From: Chryseobacterium sp. G0186
GTDB taxonomy: Bacteria; Bacteroidota; Bacteroidia; Flavobacteriales; Weeksellaceae
Reading direction: 5' to 3'
Assembly (NCBI RefSeq): GCF_003815675.1
Contig: NZ_CP033918.1
Location: forward strand, 558,001 to 622,000
DNA: 64,000 nt
The notes under the pieces were generated by a model. The model ran no database searches. It was not told the DNA's origin and worked only from the letters and a program-made list of their open reading frames with translations. The stretch's first letter is position 1, and every line of letters starts with the position of its first letter. A program made the translations under genes and the position numbers. Below are positions 25,735 through 35,387 of this stretch, piece by piece.

Positions 25735-27966
25735 TTATTTTTTAATAAATCTTTTTGAGAACTTTCCGACTTGGATCACATAAGCTCCTTTTACCAATCT
25801 GCTTACATTGAGGGTTCCATTCTGAAGTGTTCCTTCCATGGCCAGTTTTCCTGACATATCGTAGATTTTATACTCCTCATTTTTGGTGTTTGAAAGCGTA
25901 AGAATATCTTTTACAGGATTAGGGTAAAGCTTAATCTCTGTGGATCCTGCGTGTGCTGTTTCTGAGATAGATAATTCACTGGTTGTTACCGAAATATTGG
26001 CATTATTCACATCAAAGAAGATGTGATTGCTTCCTTTCACCATAATTCTTCCTGAAGTGGTTGCTGCATTAGGAATCGTTACTGCTTCAGAGCCATCATT
26101 CGGAGTTCCTGTTAATAGGGTAGTCCATGTACTTCCATTATCTGTTGACCATAGAATGTCTACATTGGCTGCATTAATATTATTGGCAGTTGTTCCTGCT
26201 ACATTCCATGTTATCGTCTGTGAGCTTCCTCCTGTATAGGATGTCGCTGTATTTTGTGATGTTATGGTGAAAGGTCCTGCAGCAGCATTTACTGTAATTT
26301 TTGTATCATCTGAACTGTTTCCTGCACCTCCTAATTTATTATCCCTAACGGTAAATCTGAAATTCAGGTCTCTGGAAACTGAAGATAGAGCTTCCACATT
26401 AATTTCCATTCCTGCGGTAGTGGTTGCTCCTGTTAAGACTGAAGCCATTCTTGGAAAATATCTTACAGGAGAAGTAACAGGAGTCCATGATCTGAATGTA
26501 GGACCTGCCGTTTTTGTAGCGGTTGCGGCAGAATTGCTTCCTGTTTGCGAAGATGTTCCTTTATCCATCTGTTCCCAGATATAGGTAAGTGGATCTCCGT
26601 CTGCATCAGTTCCGGAACCCGTTAATACAAAAGGTGTACTTTTAGGAATGGTGTAATCCAATCCAGCATTGGCTGTAGGAATGGTATTTCCCGTAGGGGT
26701 GTTTACAGAACAAGTTGTTGCCTTGATGGTATTGGTAATTTGCTGAATGCTTTGGGCATGGAAAAACGCATCAGAGTTTTTTTGAACATCATAGTTCGTG
26801 ATTCCGGCATACCCCATAATTGTAGATCCTGAACCAGGTTCCACAGGCTGCAAACCTGATTGGGTAGAATAAGACCATGTATGGTTTCCGCCAAACTGAT
26901 GCCCCATTTCGTGAGCTACATAATCAATATCAAAAGTATCTCCTGAAGGCACTCCATTGGATGGTGATGTATAACCACTTCCTTTATAATTGTTAGGATA
27001 GGTTATTCCTTGGTAAACATAGGTAGACATATCGTTATTACAGATACATCCGATGCACCCTGCATTCCCGCCGCCGCCATCTTTGCCGAATAAATGGCCG
27101 ATGTCGAAGTTTTCATTACCAATAGTGGAGCTTAATGCATTCATCAGTTCATTATTCCATTTATCCATTTGAGAGGAAACAGAATAGGGATCTGAGTTGG
27201 CATTGGTATAAATAATAGCATCGTTGTTAGGAATAAGTACCATTCTTGCCGCAAAATCATTCTCAAAGATAGCATTTACACGGGTCATTGTATTGTTCAT
27301 TGCAGCTAATGCCTGAGCTTTTGTACCTCCAAAATAACTGGTATATTCTCCGGTACATGAAAGTGCCAGCCTATACGTTCTCAGGGTGGCATCATTGGCA
27401 TTTTTAGCTGTGTCTGTATGGGAAGTTCCCTTCTCCGCTGTTTCCAGTACCTTACATTCAAGTTTATTTAGATTATCTCTTCTGTCAGATTTTTTATAAA
27501 CAATATAGGTAGAAAGGTCTTTGGTGTAAGGCTCAATAAAAATGGCAGATTTATCACCATAAATTTCCATAGAAGATAAACCTAATGTGGAAATACTGAA
27601 ATATACTGTTGAAGATTGATCACCTATTCCCTGTCCAACATAAGATTTAATATCCGGATATTTGGCTGCTAATTCAGGATCAAAATTAGAATTTTCAGTG
27701 ACTCTGAAGTTTTCCATTTTCCCTAATGAATTTGGAAAAGAAATAATGATATTTGATTTTTCTGTTACATTTTTCGGAGTTCTTGCCAGTATGTTTTTTA
27801 AGCCGTTGATGTCCACATTAAAGAGTCTTGGATCATTAATATTTGATACATTTTCAAAGACAGATGAAGATGTTTTTTGAGATCCTTTGGACCAAAGACG
27901 GTCTGTTTGCGCAAAAGAAATACCTGACAGGACAAGCATTCCCATCATTAATAGTTGTTTTTTCAT
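25735..27966 (-). CDS. Secreted reprolysin-like (M12B) metalloprotease with T9SS tail
   Basis: 743 residues from the ATG at 27966; a TTG ten codons upstream falls in the promoter. Signal peptide MKKQLLMMGMLVLSGISFA, cut before Q. A propeptide-like region runs to about 185. The zinc protease domain contains YVAHEMGHQFGGNHTW (HExxHxxGxxH) near 350 and the Met-turn GSTIMGYAG. It is followed by a bacterial Ig-like segment (PTANAGLDYTIPKSTPFVLTG), two further beta domains and a T9SS tail from about 660 (LYPNPVKDIL ... GKFSKRFIKK). It should be exported by T9SS and digest external proteins. The next gene is a close paralog. A terminator follows. Confidence 0.92.
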   Translation of the reverse strand: MKKQLLMMGMLVLSGISFAQTDRLWSKGSQKTSSSVFENVSNINDPRLFNVDINGLKNILARTPKNVTEKSNIIISFPNSLGKMENFRVTENSNFDPELAAKYPDIKSYVGQGIGDQSSTVYFSISTLGLSSMEIYGDKSAIFIEPYTKDLSTYIVYKKSDRRDNLNKLECKVLETAEKGTSHTDTAKNANDATLRTYRLALSCTGEYTSYFGGTKAQALAAMNNTMTRVNAIFENDFAARMVLIPNNDAIIYTNANSDPYSVSSQMDKWNNELMNALSSTIGNENFDIGHLFGKDGGGGNAGCIGCICNNDMSTYVYQGITYPNNYKGSGYTSPSNGVPSGDTFDIDYVAHEMGHQFGGNHTWSYSTQSGLQPVEPGSGSTIMGYAGITNYDVQKNSDAFFHAQSIQQITNTIKATTCSVNTPTGNTIPTANAGLDYTIPKSTPFVLTGSGTDADGDPLTYIWEQMDKGTSSQTGSNSAATATKTAGPTFRSWTPVTSPVRYFPRMASVLTGATTTAGMEINVEALSSVSRDLNFRFTVRDNKLGGAGNSSDDTKITVNAAAGPFTITSQNTATSYTGGSSQTITWNVAGTTANNINAANVDILWSTDNGSTWTTLLTGTPNDGSEAVTIPNAATTSGRIMVKGSNHIFFDVNNANISVTTSELSISETAHAGSTEIKLYPNPVKDILTLSNTKNEEYKIYDMSGKLAMEGTLQNGTLNVSRLVKGAYVIQVGKFSKRFIKK

Positions 27967-27993
27967 GTAGCTGCTAATTTTCTTTGTGTTTAC

Positions 27994-28001
27994 CAAAGCT
28001 A
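27994..28001 (-). promoter_or_regulatory. -7 box of the first M12B protease
   Basis: Minus-strand TAGCTTTG (TAnnTTTG) places transcription start near 27987, which supports the ATG at 27966 over the upstream TTG at 27996. No -33 recognised. Confidence 0.4.
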
Positions 28002-28092
28002 GGAAAAATATTAGTAAAAAGAGAACTTTCTTTAGAATGATTTTAAATAAGAGATGCTAAAAATAGTCAACTCATTGAATATAAACGAATAA

Positions 28093-28120
28093 AAAGGCTG
28101 CCCTTTTACAGGCAGCCTTT
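28093..28120 (-). terminator. Terminator after the second M12B protease gene
   Basis: Arms AAAGGCTGCC and GGCAGCCTTT; on the minus strand followed by TTTTATTCG. Confidence 0.88.
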
Positions 28121-28147
28121 CACATCGTTGAAAATTTAAATAGACTG

Positions 28148-31081
28148 TTAATTCTTAATGAATCTCTGAGTCTTTTCGCCAATCTGGATCATATAAGCTC
28201 CTTTAATCAGGCTGCTTACATTTACAGAACCTCTTTGAAGTTTTCCTGAGTCAATTAGTTTTCCACCCATATCGAAGATTTTATAATCTTCAGATGAAGT
28301 ATCGGAAATGTATACTATGTCTTTTGCAGGATTAGGATATAACTTAATTCCTGTGATCAGATCTTTTGTACTACCAAGTTCTCCTCTTCCTGAAGAAACA
28401 ATATTAAGAGTATAATCCTCAACCTGTCCATACGTATAAGCCTCACATGAAGAAGTAGGGATAGAACTATACTTCATCATTACCCTCATTCTTGTAGAAC
28501 CTACAGTAGCAGTAGCAGGAATTGTAATAGATCCTGTAACCGGAGTTGTTGTAGAACCTGCTTTTGTCCAAGCTAATTCTCCGCTGTCCGTAAAGTCTCC
28601 GTCACCATTGTAATCAATGTAAACGGCATACGCTTCACTGTATTTTGTAGAAGTCCAGACAGGTGTGATGGAAATCGTATAAGCAGTTCCTCTCGTTACA
28701 TTGGTAGAAATAGACGTGAAGTTTTCATATCCGGCTGTTCCTGTTGATGTATTATTAATCGTACCGAACTTCACGTTTCCAATTCTTTCATCAGCAGTAT
28801 TAGAAGCTGAAGATGAACAATAGGTAACTGTTCCACCCCCTGCAAGTGTTGTTACATTTACAGTATTACTTGCGCTTGATGTATTTCCTGCTGCATCTTT
28901 TGCTTTCACAGAGAAGCTGTACGTTGTAGAAGGTGTCAGGCCAGTTGCTGTAAGGGTTGTAGAAGCTGTAGAACCTATTAATGAAGCTCCCTGATATACG
29001 TCGTAGCCTGTAACGCCTACATTGTCTGTAGCTCCGGACCAAGAAAGGTTAGTGCTGGTTGAAGTAGTACCTGAAGCAGCAAGGGTAGGAGCTGTTGGTG
29101 CAACCGTATCAGGAGTTCCTGTTCCCGCATTTACAGAAATATTGGCATTATTTACATCAAAGAAAATATGATTGGATCCTTTTACCATAATTCTTCCTGT
29201 AGTCGTGGTAGAATTAGGAATAGTTACCGCTTGTGAACCATCATTTGGAGTTGCAGATAATAGAGTAGTCCACGTGTTTCCACTGTCTGTTGACCAAAGG
29301 ATGTCTACATTTGCTGTATTTACACCATTTGCAGTAGTTCCTGCCACATCCCAGGTTATGGTTTGAGAGCTTCCTCCTGCATAGGTTGTTGATGAATTTT
29401 GAGAAGTTACAGTAAATGGACCGGCTGTTCCGTTAACGGTAATGACTGCATCGTCCGAATTATTTCCTGAACCTCCTGATTTGTTATCACGAACGGTAAA
29501 CCTGAAGTTTAATGTTCTGGCTACTGAAGAAAGAGCCTCAACATTGATTTCGGATCCTGCTGTAGTGGTTGCGCCAGCTAAAACAGAAGCCATTCTTGGG
29601 AAATATCTTGTAGGTACAGTAAGTGGAGTCCATGATCTGAAAGTAGGACCTGAGGCCTTTGTTGCACTGGCTGCAGAACTTGCTCCTGTTTGAGATGAAG
29701 AAGCATTGTCCATCTGTTCCCAGATATAAGTTAAAGAATCTCCATCAGCATCAGTTCCTGTTCCTGTTAGCACAAATGGAGTTCCTTTTGGAATCGTATA
29801 ATCTAAACCTGCATTAGCTGTAGGGATTGAATTTCCTGTGCTTGTATTTACAGAGCAGGTTTTTGCTTTGATATTATTGGTAATCTGCTGGATGCTTACT
29901 GCATGGAAGAATGCATCAGAGTGAGGCTGAACATCCTGGGCAGTAATTCCTGCATATCCCATGATTGTTGATCCGGAACCTGGTTCCATATTAACTCCTG
30001 TTCCTTCATTTCCATGAGAGAACGTGTGATTTCCCCCAAATTGATGCCCCATTTCGTGGGCTACATAATCAATGTCGAAGTTATCTCCGGATGGAATTCC
30101 GTCTGCAGGAGAGGTATAACCGCTTCCTTTTGAGCCGTTTGTACAAATACAGCCAATACAGCCTGCATTTCCACCTCCTCCGGTAGCTCCGAATAAGTGT
30201 CCGATGTCATAATTAGCTTCACCAATAACAGAAGTCAGAGTGCTCTGCAATTGTGAATTCCAGCTGCTCATTCCTGACGAAGCAGAATAGGGATCGGTAG
30301 AAGCATTGGTATAGATAACAGCATCATTGTTGGCGATTAAAACCATTCTTGCTGCAAAATCTTTTTCAAAAACACCGTTCACACGGGTCATGGTATTGTT
30401 CATGGCTGCCAGAGCCTGAGCCTTTGTTCCTCCAAAGTAAGTGGTGTATTCTCCGGTACATGATAATGCCAGTCTGAACGTTCTTAATTTAGCATCATCA
30501 GCATTAGGTCTCGCAGCAATGTCGGTATTAGATACTCCTTTTTTGGCAACATCTATTACGCTACATTCAAATTTGCTGAGATCCTCTTTTTTGTCTGATT
30601 TTTTATAGACTACATAAGTGGAAAGATCCTTGGAGTAAGGCTCAATGAATACGGCAGATTTATCGCCATATATTTCCATGGAAGATAACCCAAGGGAAGA
30701 AATACTAAAGTAGACTGTTGAGTTTGGATCTTCAAGTCCTTCGCCTACATAGGATTTGATGTCTGGATATTTTGCTGCCAGTTCAGGGGTAAAGTTGGAA
30801 TTCTCCCTTACTTTAAAGTTTTCCATTCTGCCGTCAGAATTTGGAAAGGAGATGATAATTTCTGATTTTTCGCCGACTGCTAATCTTTTCGGAGCCTTTG
30901 CCAGAGCGCTTTTTAATCCATTGATGTCAAGGTTGTATACCTTTGGACTTTGGATGCCTGTCTTGTTCTCAAAGATCTCTGAAGGTTTTGTTTTTGAGTT
31001 CTGAGACCAAAGACGGTCAGTCTGTGCGAAGGAAACACCCGTAATGAGAAGCATTCCGATCAACGTTAATTGTCTTTTCAT
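28148..31081 (-). CDS. Secreted M12B metalloprotease with FN3, GEVED and T9SS domains
   Basis: 977 residues, a longer paralog of the downstream protease. Signal peptide MKRQLTLIGMLLITGVSFA. Zinc motif YVAHEMGHQFGGNHTF with Met-turn GSTIMGYAGIT, then the same Ig-like and beta domains. Unlike its neighbour it then carries a fibronectin type III domain at about 660-745 (APTLAASGTTSTSTNLSW ... TYSFSVKAKDAAGN) and a GEVED domain at about 750-890 (YIDYNGDGDFTD, YGQVEDYTLNI) before the T9SS tail (LYPNPAKDIV ... GEKTQRFIKN). The extra domains may bind carbohydrate or cell-surface material. It has its own terminator, so the pair are separate transcripts. Confidence 0.93.
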   Translation of the reverse strand: MKRQLTLIGMLLITGVSFAQTDRLWSQNSKTKPSEIFENKTGIQSPKVYNLDINGLKSALAKAPKRLAVGEKSEIIISFPNSDGRMENFKVRENSNFTPELAAKYPDIKSYVGEGLEDPNSTVYFSISSLGLSSMEIYGDKSAVFIEPYSKDLSTYVVYKKSDKKEDLSKFECSVIDVAKKGVSNTDIAARPNADDAKLRTFRLALSCTGEYTTYFGGTKAQALAAMNNTMTRVNGVFEKDFAARMVLIANNDAVIYTNASTDPYSASSGMSSWNSQLQSTLTSVIGEANYDIGHLFGATGGGGNAGCIGCICTNGSKGSGYTSPADGIPSGDNFDIDYVAHEMGHQFGGNHTFSHGNEGTGVNMEPGSGSTIMGYAGITAQDVQPHSDAFFHAVSIQQITNNIKAKTCSVNTSTGNSIPTANAGLDYTIPKGTPFVLTGTGTDADGDSLTYIWEQMDNASSSQTGASSAASATKASGPTFRSWTPLTVPTRYFPRMASVLAGATTTAGSEINVEALSSVARTLNFRFTVRDNKSGGSGNNSDDAVITVNGTAGPFTVTSQNSSTTYAGGSSQTITWDVAGTTANGVNTANVDILWSTDSGNTWTTLLSATPNDGSQAVTIPNSTTTTGRIMVKGSNHIFFDVNNANISVNAGTGTPDTVAPTAPTLAASGTTSTSTNLSWSGATDNVGVTGYDVYQGASLIGSTASTTLTATGLTPSTTYSFSVKAKDAAGNTSSASNTVNVTTLAGGGTVTYCSSSASNTADERIGNVKFGTINNTSTGTAGYENFTSISTNVTRGTAYTISITPVWTSTKYSEAYAVYIDYNGDGDFTDSGELAWTKAGSTTTPVTGSITIPATATVGSTRMRVMMKYSSIPTSSCEAYTYGQVEDYTLNIVSSGRGELGSTKDLITGIKLYPNPAKDIVYISDTSSEDYKIFDMGGKLIDSGKLQRGSVNVSSLIKGAYMIQIGEKTQRFIKN

Positions 31082-31227
31082 ATTAAATATTTGTTTTTGT
31101 TATGGTAAATCGAAATTAATAAAAATTATATTACGAAAAACAAAAATTTTTAAGAAAATTTTAGAGTATCCATTTAAAACGTTATGCAATACATTGAATA
31201 TAATTAAAAACGCCTTTCCTACAAATA

Positions 31228-31260
31228 AAAATGACATACGTAAAGAACGTATGTCATTTT
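31228..31260 (-). terminator. Terminator of the acyl-CoA dehydrogenase/DinB operon
   Basis: Arms AAAATGACATACG and CGTATGTCATTTT around TAAAGAA; the minus-strand reading ends in TTTTTATTTG. It lies 24 bases behind the DinB gene. Confidence 0.88.
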
Positions 31261-31283
31261 TTTATGATTAGAATAATTTTCAA

Positions 31284-31781
31284 TTACATTTTATCATCGG
31301 CAGTAGGTCCGTAAAGTCCGGGAACTTTATTTCCTGTTGATCTTAAATAAACAACCAACTCACCTCTGTGATGGTACAAATGATTATAAAGAAAACCACG
31401 TACTACCTGAATCCTTGGAGAGGGAGGAAAGAGAACGTTTCCATGCATTTCCATTTTCCATTCATTAAAGTAAGTGCTTTCTTCTGAATTTTCCAGAACT
31501 TCCTGGGCCTTGGCTACATTTTCTTCAAACTTTGCAACAATGTTTTCTGCCTTGGAAATATCACCTTTATCATACTGATATTCTCCCATGTTGAAAACAT
31601 CCTGGTTGAATGTGGATTCATACCAGTTGTAAACTTCTGCAATGTGAGAGGCCAGCTGGGCAGTTGTCCAGTTTTTTTCAGACGGCTTCCAGTCTAAAGC
31701 GCTATCAGGGATTGCCTTTAAAATTTTTCTGGTGTTTTCAGCTTCGTGCAGAAATTCACCCAAAAGAGCCTGTTTAATCAT
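31284..31781 (-). CDS. DinB-family protein
   Basis: 165 residues, four-helix DinB fold. Likely metal site: His in QLASHIAEVYNW near 46 and the pair in YNHLYHHRGELVVYL near 135-139. Family members are metal-dependent thiol or small-molecule transferases; no particular substrate is indicated. It follows the acyl-CoA dehydrogenase by 17 bases and shares its terminator. Confidence 0.85.
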   Translation of the reverse strand: MIKQALLGEFLHEAENTRKILKAIPDSALDWKPSEKNWTTAQLASHIAEVYNWYESTFNQDVFNMGEYQYDKGDISKAENIVAKFEENVAKAQEVLENSEESTYFNEWKMEMHGNVLFPPSPRIQVVRGFLYNHLYHHRGELVVYLRSTGNKVPGLYGPTADDKM

Positions 31782-31798
31782 TTGTATGAGGGTTAAAA

Positions 31799-32938
31799 TT
31801 ATTTTGTAATATCTCTTCCGATCACCAATCTCTGGATCTCAGAAGTTCCTTCACCAATGGTACAAAGCTTAGAGTCTCTGTAGAACTTCTCAGCAGGGAA
31901 ATCTTTTGTATATCCATAACCTCCAAAGATCTGAACCGCATTGTTGGAAATTCTTACACATGCCTCAGAAGCATATAGTTTAGCCATAGCACCTTCTTTT
32001 GTCATTTTCTGCTTAGCATTCTTCAATGTAGCAGCTCTTTGGATAAGAAGTTCTGAAGCATCAATTTCTGTAGCCATATCAGCAAGCATAAAGTTGATGG
32101 CCTGAAACTCGGAAATTGACTTTCCAAACTGATGTCTTTCTTTAGCGTATTTTAAAGCAGCTTTGTAAGCTCCTCTTGCAGTACCTAAGCTTAATGCAGC
32201 GATAGAAATTCTACCTCCATCCAAGATTTTCATAGCCTGCTTGAAACCTTCTCCAACCTCTCCTAAACGGTGAGAATCTGGTACACGTACATTGTCGAAA
32301 ATTAATTCCGCTGTTTCAGAAGCACGCATTCCTAATTTGTTTTCTTTTTTTCCAGAACTAAAGCCTGGCATTCCTTTTTCTAGAACGAAAGCCGTAGAGT
32401 TATTTTTTGCTCCTACTTCTCCCGTTCTTGTCATCACCACGGCAATATCTCCTGAAATAGCGTGAGTAATGAAGTTCTTTGCTCCGCTGATGATCCACTC
32501 ATCTCCGTCTTTTACTGCAGTAGTAGACATTCCTCCGGAATCTGACCCTGTATTGTGCTCTGTTAATCCCCAGGCTCCAATTACTTTCCCGGATGCCAAT
32601 TGAGGAAGCCATTTATTTCTCTGTTCTTCATTTCCAAACTCATAAATATGATTGGTACAAAGAGAATTGTGCGCTGCTACGGAAAGTCCAATAGATGGGT
32701 CTACCTGGGAAATTTCGTCCAGAATAGTAACATATTCATGATAGCCTAAACCAGAACCTCCGTATTGCTCAGGAACTACAATTCCCATAAATCCCATTTC
32801 TCCAAGCTGGTGAAATAAGTCCTTTGGAAAAGTCTGGCTTTCATCCCACTCCATAATATTCGGTCGGATATTCTTTTCTGCAAATTCTCTAGCTGTCTCC
32901 GCTATCATTTTGATGTTGTCAATTGTCTCTGTGTTCAT
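31799..32938 (-). CDS. Acyl-CoA dehydrogenase
   Basis: 379 residues, normal length. FAD-binding and substrate motifs: WGLTEHNTGSDSGGM near 122, NFITHAISGD, LGTARGAYKAAL, QIFGGYGYTKDFPAEKFYRD near 340, and the catalytic-Glu region IGEGTSEIQRLVIGRDI at the end. It oxidises acyl-CoA to enoyl-CoA, passing electrons to ETF. Chain-length preference cannot be told. First gene of a two-gene operon with a convincing promoter at 32958-32991. Confidence 0.95.
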   Translation of the reverse strand: MNTETIDNIKMIAETAREFAEKNIRPNIMEWDESQTFPKDLFHQLGEMGFMGIVVPEQYGGSGLGYHEYVTILDEISQVDPSIGLSVAAHNSLCTNHIYEFGNEEQRNKWLPQLASGKVIGAWGLTEHNTGSDSGGMSTTAVKDGDEWIISGAKNFITHAISGDIAVVMTRTGEVGAKNNSTAFVLEKGMPGFSSGKKENKLGMRASETAELIFDNVRVPDSHRLGEVGEGFKQAMKILDGGRISIAALSLGTARGAYKAALKYAKERHQFGKSISEFQAINFMLADMATEIDASELLIQRAATLKNAKQKMTKEGAMAKLYASEACVRISNNAVQIFGGYGYTKDFPAEKFYRDSKLCTIGEGTSEIQRLVIGRDITK

Positions 32939-32957
32939 ATAGATAATAGTTAGTTCC

Positions 32958-32991
32958 CAAAGATAATTAAATTGACGGAATGCTAAAACAA
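32958..32991 (-). promoter_or_regulatory. Promoter of the acyl-CoA dehydrogenase operon
   Basis: Minus strand: -33 TTG (32991-32989), 23-base spacer, -7 TATCTTTG (32965-32958), matching the Bacteroidetes sigma-A consensus. Confidence 0.6.
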
Positions 32992-33131
32992 ATTATTACA
33001 TCCATAATTTTATAGGGTTCAATTTTTTAATTTTCAAGTTTTTATATTTTAAAAAATTAATGTTTTCTTAATAAAATATAAGGTCTTTTACTTTTTTTAT
33101 TTTACTAATTTAGTCCCCCAATTTTTAAGGC

Positions 33132-35012
33132 ATGAAAAAAATTCTACTTCCTATTATTTTAATTTCCTCTTATATTTCGGCACAAATTCCTGCCGGGTAT
33201 TATAACGGAACAGCAGGACTTACAGGCTATGCCCTGAAAACAAAACTACACGATATTATTTCTGAGAAGAATATCAGCAGACATTATGGTGATCTGCCTA
33301 ATTTGTATAACCAAACTGATCTTGATGTATATTATGATCATACACCTTTAAATAATACTACATTTTTACTGGATATCTATTCAGAAATACCATCCGGCCC
33401 TGATTCATATGAATATATCAGTAGTCAATTAGGAGGAGGCAGTGCAGAAGGTAGTGGATACAATAGGGAGCATATGATGCCACAAAGTACGTTCTATAGC
33501 AATTATCCAATGTATTCTGACTTATTCTATGTAATTCCTACAGATGCGAAGATTAATCAGCTGAGAAGTAATTATCCTTATGGAATTTCCAGTACAGTAC
33601 CGGCCAATATTCTGGCTACATTTACAAATTCTTCCAAAATAGGAAGAAGCGCAATTCCTAATCTGCCTTATACAGGGTATGTTTATGAACCTATTGATGA
33701 GTTTAAAGGAGATGTTGCAAGATCTATATTATATTTTTCCGTAAGGTATGAGGGCAAATTAGGTACTTTTAAGTATGCCGCTAATGTAAACCCAGCCTCA
33801 GATACCAATCCTCTTGACGGAACTGAAGAAAGAGCATTTGAACCTTCATACATCGCAATGCTTCTTCAATGGCATCAGCAGGATCCTGTTTCTCAACGGG
33901 AAATCGACAGAAATAATACAGTGTATGGAATTCAGAAAAATAGAAATCCATTTATAGATAATCCGAGTTGGGTAACCGCTATTTGGAATCAAACACCGGA
34001 TGCGATTGCCCCTCAGACTCCATCCAATTTAATAGCTACCCAAACCAGTGCCTATTTTACAAATTTAAGCTGGAATCCCAGCTCTGATACAGATGTTATT
34101 GGATATAAGGTATACCAGAATGGCAATTTAGTAGCCACAACAAAAGGAACTACCATCAGTATTGATCATCTTACACCCTCAACAAACTATAACTATACTG
34201 TAAAAGCATATGATGCAGGTTATTTATTATCCCCTGAAAGTAATATTGCCTCTGTGACTACATTGGCTACTGATATTTATTCTAAAGACCTTTTTGTTTC
34301 AAAATACCTTGAGGGGTCATCCAATGAAAATAGAGCTATTGAAATTACCAATAAAACAGGTCATTCTGTAAATCTAAGTGATTACAGATTATCTATTCAG
34401 CTTCAGGGAGCTAATAATAGCCATTATTTTCCAGCTCCTTTTGAGATGGAGGGTATCGTTCAGAATAATGAAACATTTGTAATATTAAATCCATCAGCAA
34501 CCTTTCCATGTTACAGCAAGGAACAGGCGAAATTTGTAACCGCTGCCCCTCAGATGACTTTCTATGGGTACAATTATGTTGAGTTGAGGTACAAGTCTGC
34601 AACAGTTGATGCCTTGGGGGTGGTAGGACAAAATAATTCATCAACATTAAAAGATGTTTCTTTATATAGGAAAACTTCCATCAGCCAACCTACGAATACA
34701 TTCAATAGTAATGAATGGGATGCTTATCCGGTAGATTATTGTCAAAATCTCGGAACGTTATCTACTACAGAACTTATAGCATCTAAAGATAAAAAGTTAG
34801 GAATATATCCCAACCCGGTATTTGATCGTCTTTTTGTAAATGGAGACATTGAAAAGATAAAAACAGCCCAAATCATTGACTTCTCAGGAAAAGTAATTTA
34901 TACTGAGAAAGATCCGTTCAGAAACAAGAAAGATATTTCTGTTCAGGGAATTCCTACAGGAACATACATCTTAAGACTGGATGATCATACTCAACAGTTT
35001 ATTAAAAAATAA
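33132..35012 (+). CDS. Secreted endonuclease I family nuclease with FN3, lamin-tail and T9SS domains
   Basis: 626 residues. Signal peptide MKKILLPIILISSYISA, cut before Q. The endonuclease I (His-Me finger) domain spans about 20-290, with GYNREHMMPQSTFYSN near 113 (catalytic His) and SDLFYVIPTDAKINQLRSNYPYG. A fibronectin type III domain at about 295-378 (PSNLIATQTSAYFTNLSW), a lamin-tail domain at about 385-530 (LFVSKYLEGSSNENRAIEITN) and a T9SS tail (YPNPVFDRLFVNG ... HTQQFIKK) follow. It would degrade external DNA or RNA for nutrition or biofilm turnover. Single-gene unit ending in a strong terminator. Confidence 0.92.
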   Translation: MKKILLPIILISSYISAQIPAGYYNGTAGLTGYALKTKLHDIISEKNISRHYGDLPNLYNQTDLDVYYDHTPLNNTTFLLDIYSEIPSGPDSYEYISSQLGGGSAEGSGYNREHMMPQSTFYSNYPMYSDLFYVIPTDAKINQLRSNYPYGISSTVPANILATFTNSSKIGRSAIPNLPYTGYVYEPIDEFKGDVARSILYFSVRYEGKLGTFKYAANVNPASDTNPLDGTEERAFEPSYIAMLLQWHQQDPVSQREIDRNNTVYGIQKNRNPFIDNPSWVTAIWNQTPDAIAPQTPSNLIATQTSAYFTNLSWNPSSDTDVIGYKVYQNGNLVATTKGTTISIDHLTPSTNYNYTVKAYDAGYLLSPESNIASVTTLATDIYSKDLFVSKYLEGSSNENRAIEITNKTGHSVNLSDYRLSIQLQGANNSHYFPAPFEMEGIVQNNETFVILNPSATFPCYSKEQAKFVTAAPQMTFYGYNYVELRYKSATVDALGVVGQNNSSTLKDVSLYRKTSISQPTNTFNSNEWDAYPVDYCQNLGTLSTTELIASKDKKLGIYPNPVFDRLFVNGDIEKIKTAQIIDFSGKVIYTEKDPFRNKKDISVQGIPTGTYILRLDDHTQQFIKK

Positions 35013-35037
35013 TAACTATTATTTTAATAATACCCAA

Positions 35038-35074
35038 CCTAACAGGTTTCAAAAACCTGTTAGGTTTTATTTTT
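35038..35074 (+). terminator. Terminator of the secreted nuclease gene
   Basis: Arms CCTAACAGGTTT and AAACCTGTTAGG around CAA, then TTTATTTTTTT. Confidence 0.85.
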
Positions 35075-35091
35075 TTAGAAATCGTAGCCTT

Positions 35092-35124
35092 AACCTTGGC
35101 AGGGTTTGAAACCCTAGTAAGGTT
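35092..35124. repeat. Isolated palindromic element in the gap 35013-35387
   Basis: Arms AACCTTGGCAGGGTTT and AAACCCTAGTAAGGTT pair with few mismatches. It has no T-run and no gene to terminate, and lies 18 bases behind the nuclease terminator, whose stem sequence is related in style (TTAGGTT/GGTTTCAA). It may be one copy of a dispersed REP-like element. The rest of the gap holds the SatD-like operators. Confidence 0.4.
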
Positions 35125-35330
35125 AGTTAGGCCTGATAGGAGCAGTTATCTCACAGTAAGCAGCTCCTCAAACAAAAAAAATCATTAAAAAAGTTGAGTT
35201 AATATTCAGCCCCATCATTGAAATTTTTCATTTTATTTTGTCTTGTTAGAATTTTTGAGTTTTTTAAAGCCTTAAAAACCTTATGGTTACTATATAATCG
35301 ATATAAGCTGATTCACTAATAATCAATATC

Positions 35331-35383
35331 TATAAGTGTTTCTGCTTATATTTTTTATTTATAAGTAATTATGCTTATATTTG
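35331..35383 (+). promoter_or_regulatory. Twin palindromic operators over the SatD-like gene promoter
   Basis: Two sites, TATAAGTGTTTCTGCTTATA at 35331-35350 and TATAAGTAATTATGCTTATA at 35360-35379, share the form TATAAGT-N6-GCTTATA with centres 29 bases apart. The second overlaps a -7 box TATATTTG at 35376-35383, only 4 bases before the ATG, so the mRNA would be nearly leaderless. An extra half site TATAAGC lies at 35303. Binding here would block transcription; the gene's own C-terminal HTH is the obvious candidate regulator. Confidence 0.65.
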
Positions 35384-35387
35384 CAGT

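Noticed and set aside
27967..27996. Upstream TTG start for the M12B protease
   Set aside because: It falls inside the likely -7 box; the ATG at 27966 gives the same signal peptide as the paralog.
26027..29693. Several antisense open frames over the M12B protease genes
   Set aside because: They occur at matching places in both paralogs, as expected of shadows of conserved coding sequence.
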